A program made the translations under genes and the position numbers. DNA of 6,619 nt from Deltaproteobacteria bacterium (lineage in GTDB: Bacteria; Desulfobacterota; Anaeroferrophillalia; Anaeroferrophillales; Tharpellaceae): assembly GCA_030633185.1 (NCBI GenBank), contig DAOVTG010000140.1, positions 1-6,619 on the forward strand. The letters are read 5' to 3'. Shown here one piece after another: positions 1 through 5,562 of the stretch. Position 1 is the stretch's first letter. Every line of letters starts with the position of its first letter. Under the pieces are notes generated by a model. That model saw only the letters and a list, made by a program, of their open reading frames with translations, was not told the origin of the DNA and did no database searches.

Positions 1-318
1 AAACATACCACAGGCCAAGACTCCAGCCATGGCCAGACCACCCGGGAAAAAACCGACGACGGCGTTGGCAACCTTGATAAGTTTGGCAACAATTGAGCCA
101 GATGTCATAATATTACCGCAGAGGATAAAAAAGAGCACCACTACCAGGGCAAAGTTATCCATACTTCGAAACAAGGTCTGGGCCAACATCAAGATAGGCA
201 TATCGGTAAAATAGACAAAGCCTAAAATACTGGTAAAAAAGAGGCACATAAAAACCGGAATCGTCGCCCCCAGACAACCAAGCAGACAGAGGATAATAAT
301 TACATATGAGGTATCCAT
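1..318 (-). CDS. dctM: TRAP transporter large membrane subunit DctM (N-terminal 106 residues, cut by window edge)
   Basis: The product is the large membrane subunit of a tripartite ATP-independent periplasmic (TRAP) transporter, the ion-coupled permease that moves substrate delivered by DctP. The reading frame opens at the ATG complementary to 316-318 and stays open to base 1, giving 106 of the roughly 430 residues usual for the family. The visible part begins MDTSYVIIILCLLGC and has a first hydrophobic helix (about 5-35), then a segment with FFILCGNIM (about 78-86) and FFPGGLAMAGVLACGMF at the edge. These glycine-rich helices are typical of the DctM N-terminus. A GGCAGG Shine-Dalgarno sequence precedes the start, and the start shares one base with the dctQ stop (TAATG), which implies translational coupling. 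The C-terminal three quarters lie outside the window, so intactness cannot be judged. Confidence 0.93.
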   Translation of the reverse strand, partial: MDTSYVIIILCLLGCLGATIPVFMCLFFTSILGFVYFTDMPILMLAQTLFRSMDNFALVVVLFFILCGNIMTSGSIVAKLIKVANAVVGFFPGGLAMAGVLACGMF

Positions 319-809
319 TACTTAACCTGCCGCCCGGTGAAATCTTCCCAGATCACCATAATTGTTCTGATTGCCATCATTGCTCCCATAAGGGGGAGGA
401 TTGCATAAAGCAAGACCAACGGAATCTCCAAAATAATCGTCTGCTGATGCGTTTCCAACTGCAACACCGCCATCTGCCATCCCAGATAAGAAATCAGGCC
501 GCTATACCCTAAAATACAGAGATTACTGAAATAATCGAGCGGCTTTTTCAAGATGGGAACAATCTGAGGAAGCGCATCAATCCGGATCATGGAGCGTCTT
601 TTCAAAGCCGCCGAGCAGCCTATAAAAGTAGTATAAATTATAATTTCTCGAATAAGCTCTTCCGACCAGGCCAGAGAATAATGAATCGTGTAACGCAAGA
701 CAACATTGATAAAAAGTGTGACCAACCCCACCATGACGGCAATGAAAATGGTCCACTCTTCAAAAAAAGAGAGTGTCTTGTCAATAATTTTGAAACTTTT
801 GACGATCAT
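318..809 (-). CDS. dctQ: TRAP transporter small membrane subunit DctQ (163 aa)
   Basis: The product is the small integral-membrane subunit of the TRAP transporter, which partners DctM. It has four hydrophobic stretches at about residues 20-39, 54-70, 94-116 and 128-151, the expected four-helix topology. Family signatures are visible: NVVLRY, then WSEELIR (about 48-54), then GCSAALKRRSMIRIDAL (about 64-80), matching the usual W-EE and G..A..R...I.ID pattern, and a C-terminal IPLVLLYAILPLMG. The length of 163 residues is normal. I chose the ATG at 807-809 because an AGGA ribosome site sits six bases upstream. An in-frame TTG at 824 would add only five residues and would swallow that ribosome site. 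The stop overlaps the dctM start. A 105-base gap with a hairpin separates it from dctP. Confidence 0.92.
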   Translation of the reverse strand: MIVKSFKIIDKTLSFFEEWTIFIAVMVGLVTLFINVVLRYTIHYSLAWSEELIREIIIYTTFIGCSAALKRRSMIRIDALPQIVPILKKPLDYFSNLCILGYSGLISYLGWQMAVLQLETHQQTIILEIPLVLLYAILPLMGAMMAIRTIMVIWEDFTGRQVK

Positions 810-867
810 AACAAATCCTACCAAGGCGCTTACAAACCTACTGAACCACCTTAGCCCTCAAAGAAGA

Positions 868-899
868 AGGAGCCGAAAGTTTTTTAACTTCCGGCTCCT
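868..899 (-). terminator. Intercistronic hairpin / partial intrinsic terminator after dctP
   Basis: Read on the minus strand, AGGAGCCGGAAGTT pairs with AACTTTCGGCTCCT around an AAAA loop: a 14-bp stem with a single G-U pair. It is followed by a pyrimidine tract (TTCTTCTT). It begins 15 bases after the dctP stop and ends about 58 bases before dctQ. The U-tract is interrupted by C, so termination may be partial. By analogy with binding-protein operons, the hairpin would protect or overproduce the dctP message relative to dctQM. On the plus strand there is no U-tract, and one pair becomes an A-C mismatch. Confidence 0.75.
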
Positions 900-914
900 G
901 CCATAAATTAAATA

Positions 915-1982
915 TTAGTAGTCAAGGGTCCGTTTATAACCCAAAAGATCCTGAACTTTTTTCAGGTAGTCAGCCCCGATTTTAGCGGCCCACTCCTGAT
1001 GAACCTTGTCGCCTTTAACACGCAGGTCTTCCATCTCATTTTCCGGCAGGTCATAGAACGTAATACCGGCTTCCTTGGCCTTGGCAATCTGGTCACTCTC
1101 CTGCTTACGAGTCAGCACTCGAGTTTTGGCACACTCTTCGTGGATAACATCGGTCAGGACTTTTTGCAGATCGGCCGGCAGAGAATTATAGAATTTTTCG
1201 TTTACCAAAAAGATAAAAAGGCCTTGAGCATAGTTAATCCGGGTAAAGTTTTTACAGACCTCAAACTTTTTCGTAATATTACAGACCATAGGAGTATGAT
1301 CCAGGCCGGTAATAACTTTCTGTTTTAAAGAGATCGAGACATCAGGCCAAGGCATAACTACCGGATGCAGGCCCCACTCGTTGTAGAGAGTCCGTTGAAC
1401 TGCGGCCTCGGCGATACGAAATTTCACATCTTTGGCATCAGCCAAGGTTTTAACAGGGTCGACAGTAGCCCAGCCATAGTTACCATAACCGGTAATATCA
1501 ATACCCATAATTCCCTGATGCTTCATACCATCAAGGAAATACTGCCAATATTCACTTTCGATATACTTGTCAAGATTGTCGAAGGAATCAACCAGGAAAG
1601 GAAGGTTGATAATACCCATACGCGGAGCCAAGTTGGTTACCGCGACGGATGAACAGAGCATACCCTGAACTGTATTGGTTTTCAGCATATTGAGGACTTC
1701 AACTTCGCCGCCCAGCTGATGCAGCGGGTAATATTTCAGGGCGATCTGTCCATTGCTGCGCTCCCACAAACTATTACGCACCCGATAACCGGCGGCCACA
1801 CCTTCAATAACCGGATGAGAGATGTTGGAAACCTTCATCACATATTTGGCTTTTGACATATCTACAGTAGATTTCCATTTAGCCAAAGGATTCTTTTTCT
1901 TCCCGGCCGCCATAACCGCTGATGAACATGCCATCATTACGATCAACACCAGAACCAGCACGCGCAAACATCTTCTCTTCAT
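915..1982 (-). CDS. dctP: TRAP transporter periplasmic substrate-binding protein DctP (355 aa)
   Basis: The product is the soluble periplasmic receptor that captures an organic acid and hands it to DctQM. The N-terminus, MKRRCLRVLVLVLIVMM, is a classic Sec signal peptide with a likely cleavage site after VMA (about residue 25). The mature domain carries DctP-family hallmarks: a G.....L.. segment with GQIALKYYPLHQLGGEVEVLNML (about 78-100), NLPFLVDSFD (about 126-135), and DVKFRIAEAAVQRTLYNEWGLHPVVMPWPDV (about 185-215). R189 is the probable conserved arginine that clamps a substrate carboxylate. A length of 355 is within the family's range. The ATG at 1980-1982 is preceded by a strong AAGGGAGG ribosome site about seven bases away. 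It is the first gene of the operon and lies under a sigma-54-like promoter. The substrate cannot be read from sequence; C4-dicarboxylates, other aliphatic acids and aromatic acids are all handled by this superfamily. Confidence 0.94.
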   Translation of the reverse strand: MKRRCLRVLVLVLIVMMACSSAVMAAGKKKNPLAKWKSTVDMSKAKYVMKVSNISHPVIEGVAAGYRVRNSLWERSNGQIALKYYPLHQLGGEVEVLNMLKTNTVQGMLCSSVAVTNLAPRMGIINLPFLVDSFDNLDKYIESEYWQYFLDGMKHQGIMGIDITGYGNYGWATVDPVKTLADAKDVKFRIAEAAVQRTLYNEWGLHPVVMPWPDVSISLKQKVITGLDHTPMVCNITKKFEVCKNFTRINYAQGLFIFLVNEKFYNSLPADLQKVLTDVIHEECAKTRVLTRKQESDQIAKAKEAGITFYDLPENEMEDLRVKGDKVHQEWAAKIGADYLKKVQDLLGYKRTLDY

Positions 1983-1988
1983 TGTCTA

Positions 1989-1997
1989 CCCTCCCTT
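1989..1997 (-). promoter_or_regulatory. Strong ribosome binding site of dctP
   Basis: The minus strand reads AAGGGAGGG here, ending about six to seven bases before the dctP ATG. This is the best Shine-Dalgarno match in the window. It fixes the dctP start and fits the high expression expected of a periplasmic binding protein. Confidence 0.85.
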
Positions 1998-2024
1998 ACT
2001 ACAATATGGTTAGCTTTAACTACG

Positions 2025-2039
2025 GCAACTGATTTGCCC
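2025..2039 (-). promoter_or_regulatory. Candidate sigma-54 (-24/-12) promoter for dctPQM
   Basis: On the minus strand GGGCAA, five bases, then TTGC matches the sigma-54 consensus TGGCAC-N5-TTGC at eight of ten fixed positions. The invariant GG (-24) and GC (-12) pairs have the correct spacing. With C of TTGC at -12, transcription would start near 2013, leaving a leader of about 31 bases before the dctP ATG that includes the strong ribosome site. TRAP and other dicarboxylate transporter genes are often under sigma-54 and a DctD/NtrC-type activator, so the context agrees. This is a pattern match read by eye, without experimental support. Confidence 0.55.
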
Positions 2040-2077
2040 TCTCCTCAAACAACCACTTCCAGCGTAGAAGAACATGC

Positions 2078-2095
2078 ACTACAGTGGAGTATAGT
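2078..2095. promoter_or_regulatory. Possible upstream activator site of the dctP promoter
   Basis: The segment reads ACTACAGT-GG-AGTATAGT. On the minus strand this is two related 8-mers, ACTATACT and ACTGTAGT (six of eight bases shared), repeated with a 10-base period, one helical turn. The second copy is also the core of the near-palindrome CACTACAGTG (2077-2086). It is centred about 73 bases upstream of the predicted dctP transcription start, where sigma-54 activators commonly bind. The binding protein is unknown, and a chance match remains possible. Confidence 0.3.
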
Positions 2096-2186
2096 CGATA
2101 TTATCTAAAAAGCAACACATTATAACAATAGCTATATATCTTAATTAAAAGCTACTATGATGTTCTTTATCCTATCTATCCAAAAG

Positions 2187-2412
2187 CCGAGAGTTCAGGT
2201 TGATGGACGAAGTTTTTTTGTAACTGTTCAGGTGCCCACCATAAAGTTACAATAAATAGCGGAGAACTTTGCTTCGCTCTCATAAACAGGGTCACACCCC
2301 AAGAGTGCTTCCTCGCTACGCTCACAGCGAAGCCAGGGGTGCTAACGCACCTTGTACCAGCAATGACCCCAATCCCCGCAGTTTTGATACAGAACAAAAC
2401 CTGCAACCGAGA
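2187..2412. repeat. Hairpin-rich, MITE-like element framed by a CCGAGA direct repeat
   Basis: CCGAGA occurs at 2187-2192 and again at 2407-2412. Exactly three bases inside each copy lie inverted ends CAGGTT (2196-2201) and AACCTG (2398-2403). Between them are several stem-loops: TTGTAACT/AGTTACAA (2218-2225/2245-2252) enclosing GGTG/CACC; an outer GGGTCA/TGACCC pair (2289-2294/2364-2369) enclosing CACCCC/GGGGTG and a GCTT-CGCT hairpin (2307-2333); and GCAGTTTTG pairing with CAAAACTGC across a bulged C (2378-2404). There is no transposase gene. The frame suggests a small non-autonomous element with a 6-bp target duplication, but 6-bp matches alone are weak evidence. A structured RNA or a degenerate insertion-sequence remnant are the alternatives. 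Confidence 0.4.
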
Positions 2413-2580
2413 ATAGCATAACGTCTTTATAAAAACAACCCGGAGATATAACTAAACTAGACTATGTAGAGACCGAAGAAAAATATAAAACCTTTTCGTG
2501 TTTCCAGGCAACTTTCGAAAATCCACTATTTAGCTTGCTTTTCACTCCACCTACTAGTATTATGAAAGATAGCGTTGATA

Positions 2581-2610
2581 TTGAAAAGTAACATGTCAAC
2601 CTATTGTAAT
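2581..2610 (+). promoter_or_regulatory. Candidate sigma-70 promoter for the DUF4390-ntrY-ntrX operon
   Basis: TTGAAA (2581-2586), an 18-base spacer and TGTAAT (2605-2610) each match the -35 and -10 consensus at five of six bases. The start would be near 2617, about 45 bases ahead of the GTG at 2662. The -35 overlaps a short inverted repeat GTTGA/TCAAC (2574-2578/2596-2600) that could be an operator. The region is AT-rich, so such matches arise easily. Confidence 0.35.
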
Positions 2611-2661
2611 TAGAAGATAAAATAACATCTTGAGATATTACAAAGAGCCGGTAATACGACA

Positions 2662-3306
2662 GTGATAAAAAAACTCTGCCTCTTCCTTCTCCTTCTGACC
2701 CTTGCCGTCCAGACGGCGCTCCCTCTTGGGAGCAAATTACATGCCGCTGACAAAAAACAAATAGAGTTTGCGGCCGACCACCCACCCTACCTTGAAGACT
2801 TCGTAATCAGCTCCGAAAAAAACAGGATATCCTTTTCGTTACGCGTCGCCAACCCTTTTGATCATGAAATAAAATCTTTACTTTTAAACGGCGTCTCACA
2901 GAAAATATCCCTCTCGATAAAAGTCAAAGTGAGCAGAATCAACCTTTTTCTGGTCAAATTCAACCGGAAAGTTAAAGATATTACATATACCCATAAGATT
3001 AAATACGATAATCTAAAAAAGCTTTTTACTGTAGGGAGAACCACTGGAACAAGAACTATTGAAACCACTTCTTATAAGGAAGCGGTTCAGATGGCCACTA
3101 AATTCGAAGACATCACCCTGCTGCAAGGAAACCAGCTTGAACGAGATCGGGACTATCAGGTTGAAGTCCGCACCGAGATCAGGAAAGTACGCCTCCCCTT
3201 CCATCTCGAATACCTCTTTTTCTTCCTCTCGGCCTGGGATCGCAAGAGCAACAACTACACTATCGACATTCCCGAACGTCTGATCAACGAAGCCCTTAAG
3301 AGATAG
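2662..3306 (+). CDS. Secreted DUF4390-family protein upstream of NtrY (214 aa)
   Basis: This appears to be a DUF4390-family protein, of unknown biochemical function, that is typically encoded just upstream of an NtrY/NtrX pair. The start is a GTG. Residues 1-28 form a signal peptide (MIKKLCLFLLLLTLAV..., cleavage probably after LHA at 28), so the mature protein should be periplasmic. The mature part has alternating beta-like hydrophobic stretches (about 45-100), then THKIKYDNLKKLFTV (about 110-124), SYKEAVQMATKFEDI (about 137-151), RDYQVEVRTEIRKVRLPF (about 163-180) and FFFLSAWDRKSNNYTIDI, the pattern I associate with DUF4390. No catalytic motif is visible. The ribosome site is poor (AAGAG, about 14 bases upstream), but the signal peptide argues for this start and no better one exists. 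The stop is three bases before the kinase TTG, so co-expression is likely. I infer a role in signalling with the kinase; this is unproven. Confidence 0.8.
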   Translation: MIKKLCLFLLLLTLAVQTALPLGSKLHAADKKQIEFAADHPPYLEDFVISSEKNRISFSLRVANPFDHEIKSLLLNGVSQKISLSIKVKVSRINLFLVKFNRKVKDITYTHKIKYDNLKKLFTVGRTTGTRTIETTSYKEAVQMATKFEDITLLQGNQLERDRDYQVEVRTEIRKVRLPFHLEYLFFFLSAWDRKSNNYTIDIPERLINEALKR

Positions 3307-3309
3307 CCT

Positions 3310-5562
3310 TTGCCCTCCATCACACCCACCACCAGCCAGGGAATCAAAACTCTCGCCAAGAAAGATCACAAACGACGGCGGCGAGAAATCATCATTATAG
3401 TTGTCCTGACGGCCGTTATAACTACCCTCTTCTACATTGAGATGAATCTGCCCAACCTGCCAACCGATCTCCCGATCCTCGGCAACGTTATTATTTTCGC
3501 CCTCATCAACATCAATGTAATTCTCCTGCTGCTACTGATTTTTCTTATCCTGCGCAACCTCCTCAAACTAGTCCTGGAGAGAAAACGCAAGATTGTCGGC
3601 TTTCGCCTGCGTACCAAACTGGTGGTTGCCTTTATCTCGCTTTCACTCTTTCCCACAATTCTCCTCTTTGTCGCCGCCACCGGGTTTATCCGCTTCAGCC
3701 TTGACAACTGGTTCTCCACCAGCTTTGAAACCTCCCTCGATGCCTCACTGATTGTCGCTCAGGAATATTACGACAATCTGCGCCGGCAAAACCAGAATTT
3801 TGCAGCCGTCGTTGCTTCAGAAACCATTCGCAAAGGACTGATGATCGGCGAACGGGAAAATCTTGTGCAAAAACTCGTCGAACAGAGACGGGCCGAGTTC
3901 TCGCTCGACGCAATCGCCATAATCCCTCAACCCGGACCACCGATAGCCTGCGCTCTCAGCCTGAGCGACAACTTAAGCAAGGAAAACTTTCAAGCCGGCA
4001 TCGACTTAGGCAACCGGCCCCCGCCCAAGGAACGAATCGTCCCACTCGATAATGGTGCGGCCCTGGTTCAGGGCTGGGCTCCGGTCTTTTCAGTCTGGCA
4101 GGGAGATGAAATTATCGCCCTGGTTGTCACGGTAAAATTTATACCAGCCAAACTCGCCTTGCAGATGGAGGGCATTTCGGAAAAATATACCGCCTACAAA
4201 AAAGCGAGTAACATGGAGCTCTACATCAAGAGCAACTACATCCTGACCTTCGTGCTGATAACCGCCCTGATCACCTTTATTTCGATCTGGTTCGGCTTCT
4301 ATATGGCCAAAGACATTACCGCCCCGGTTCATGAACTGGCCCTGGCAACCCGGGAAATCGCCGGCGGCAACCTTGATGTCAGCATCGACATGGTGGCCAG
4401 CGACGAACTCGGCATCCTGGTTGATTCATTTAACAGCATGACTGAAAAACTTTTAAAAAGCCGCGAGGAGAGCGAGCTTGCCAACCAGGAGATGAGCCGC
4501 ATCAGCTTAGAGCAGGCCCAAAGGCGCCGCTACATTGAAACTATCCTTGAAAATATCAACACCGGCGTCATCGCCCTTGACCGCGGCGGCAAAATCACGA
4601 CAATCAACCTTGCAGCAGAGAAGATTTTCGCCTTTTCAGCCGACAAAGTCGAGGATAAAAACTACCGTGACGTTTTTCACCCGGAACTTATCCAAAAGAT
4701 TCGCCAATACCTGAAGGAGAGCCAGAACGACCCCCATAAAGAGAGCAGTATTGAACTAACCCTGCCTGACCACAACCGCTATATCGCGGTTCATTTCAGC
4801 CCCTTCTACAATGAGTCAAAAACCTACATCGGCATGTTGATCTTAATCAACGACATGACTGAGTTGGTCAAGGCCCAAAAAACCGTAGCCTGGCGCGAAG
4901 TAGCCCGCAGAATCGCTCATGAAATCAAAAATCCGCTAACCCCGATTGCCCTTTCAGCTCAACGCATTCAACGTAAATATAGCAGTTTGACCAAAGAGGG
5001 CGACCACGTTTTAAAAGATTGTACAAGCACCATTGTCCGCCAGGTCAACGACTTAAAATCCCTGGTTAATGAATTTTCCAATTTTGCCCGCATGCCTCAG
5101 GCCAAGCCCGCTCTCCAAAACCTGAATGCGATCATCAAAGAGTCTCTCATTCTCTACCGTCAGAGTCACAACCGAATTAAGTTTGACTTTGAACCGGACA
5201 CCCGGATTCCCGATTTTTATTTTGACCCTGAACAGATCAAGCGGGTCATGACCAATCTACTCGACAACGCCCTGGCTGCTTTACAAAAAATCACCAGCGG
5301 CCGGATCTGGATTGCCACCAGACTTGACAAAAGTCTGGAAATGATTATTATCGAGCTCAACGACAATGGCCCGGGAATCGACGAAAAAACCCAGGCCCGC
5401 CTTTTTGAACCTTACTTCTCAACCAAAAAAAGAGGAACCGGCCTCGGCTTGACAATTGTCAAAACCATCATCAACGACCATCGGGGCTTTATACGCGTAC
5501 GGGAAAACCATCTTAAAGGAACCTGTTTTACAATCGAGTTACCAATTATCAAGAAGATATGA
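3310..5562 (+). CDS. ntrY: NtrY-type membrane sensor histidine kinase (750 aa)
   Basis: The product is an inner-membrane histidine kinase that phosphorylates the regulator encoded next. Hydrophobic segments lie at about 26-43, 57-88 and 103-128, then a periplasmic loop of about 180 residues (about 129-308), then a fourth at about 309-333. A HAMP linker follows (about 330-383), a coiled stretch, and a PAS domain (about 405-515). The dimerisation/phosphoacceptor motif RRIAHEIKNPLTP has the site H537. The ATP-binding domain has its N-box TNLLDNA (N653), G1 DNGPGI (685-690), F-box LFEPYFSTK (698-706) and G2 GTGLGLTIV (709-717), all intact. This order and about 750 residues match NtrY rather than soluble NtrB. 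The start is a TTG with AAGAGA six bases upstream, overlapping the preceding stop; no ATG is available before residue 45. The stop overlaps the next start (ATGA). Natural signals proposed for NtrY homologues include nitrogen and redox state; the ligand here is unknown. Confidence 0.93.
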   Translation: MPSITPTTSQGIKTLAKKDHKRRRREIIIIVVLTAVITTLFYIEMNLPNLPTDLPILGNVIIFALININVILLLLLIFLILRNLLKLVLERKRKIVGFRLRTKLVVAFISLSLFPTILLFVAATGFIRFSLDNWFSTSFETSLDASLIVAQEYYDNLRRQNQNFAAVVASETIRKGLMIGERENLVQKLVEQRRAEFSLDAIAIIPQPGPPIACALSLSDNLSKENFQAGIDLGNRPPPKERIVPLDNGAALVQGWAPVFSVWQGDEIIALVVTVKFIPAKLALQMEGISEKYTAYKKASNMELYIKSNYILTFVLITALITFISIWFGFYMAKDITAPVHELALATREIAGGNLDVSIDMVASDELGILVDSFNSMTEKLLKSREESELANQEMSRISLEQAQRRRYIETILENINTGVIALDRGGKITTINLAAEKIFAFSADKVEDKNYRDVFHPELIQKIRQYLKESQNDPHKESSIELTLPDHNRYIAVHFSPFYNESKTYIGMLILINDMTELVKAQKTVAWREVARRIAHEIKNPLTPIALSAQRIQRKYSSLTKEGDHVLKDCTSTIVRQVNDLKSLVNEFSNFARMPQAKPALQNLNAIIKESLILYRQSHNRIKFDFEPDTRIPDFYFDPEQIKRVMTNLLDNALAALQKITSGRIWIATRLDKSLEMIIIELNDNGPGIDEKTQARLFEPYFSTKKRGTGLGLTIVKTIINDHRGFIRVRENHLKGTCFTIELPIIKKI

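Larger units (their letters stand above)
1983..2661. other. Divergent intergenic region without a credible gene
   Basis: This 679-base stretch separates the leftward TRAP operon from the rightward DUF4390/ntrYX operon. From left to right it holds the dctP ribosome site and sigma-54-like promoter (to 2039), a possible activator site (2078-2095), an AT-rich segment (about 2100-2180), a hairpin-dense repeat-like element (2187-2412), and a second AT-rich segment (2413-2661) with a candidate sigma-70 promoter for the plus-strand operon. Two minus-strand reading frames here (2176-2406 and 2462-2785) lack family resemblance and convincing ribosome sites. I do not call them genes. Confidence 0.8.

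Noticed and set aside
810..824. Upstream TTG start for dctQ adding five residues
   Set aside because: The ATG at 807-809 has an AGGA ribosome site at the right distance, and the TTG start would place that site inside the coding region.
1923..1940. Possible lipoprotein signal (MMAC) in DctP
   Set aside because: The residues before the cysteine (V-M-M-A) fit the lipobox poorly, and a good signal peptidase I site (VMA-A) follows. TRAP receptors are usually soluble.
2129..2154. TAGCT/AGCTA inverted repeat in the AT-rich segment
   Set aside because: It has only five base pairs with a 16-base spacer in low-complexity AT-rich DNA. It is expected by chance, and there is no U-tract to make it a terminator.
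2176..2406. Minus-strand reading frame of 76 codons in the intergenic region
   Set aside because: It coincides almost exactly with the hairpin-rich element, its translation has no recognisable family features, and no good ribosome site precedes it. It reads as translated repeat.
2187..2412. Retron or group II intron remnant
   Set aside because: The stem-loops prompted the idea, but there is no reverse transcriptase gene nearby and no domain V-like or msr/msd arrangement that I can identify.
2493..2521. TTTTCG/CGAAAA inverted repeat
   Set aside because: It is a weak six-pair stem with a 17-base loop, not adjacent to any gene end, and not convincing as a terminator or operator.
1983..2661. 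CRISPR array or tRNA gene in the long intergenic region
   Set aside because: There are no regularly spaced direct repeats of CRISPR length and no cloverleaf with a GTTC-type T-arm in the right geometry.
2462..2785. Minus-strand reading frame of 107 codons
   Set aside because: It overlaps the signal-peptide region of the DUF4390 gene antisense and crosses the probable promoter. Its composition is not protein-like and no family is recognised.
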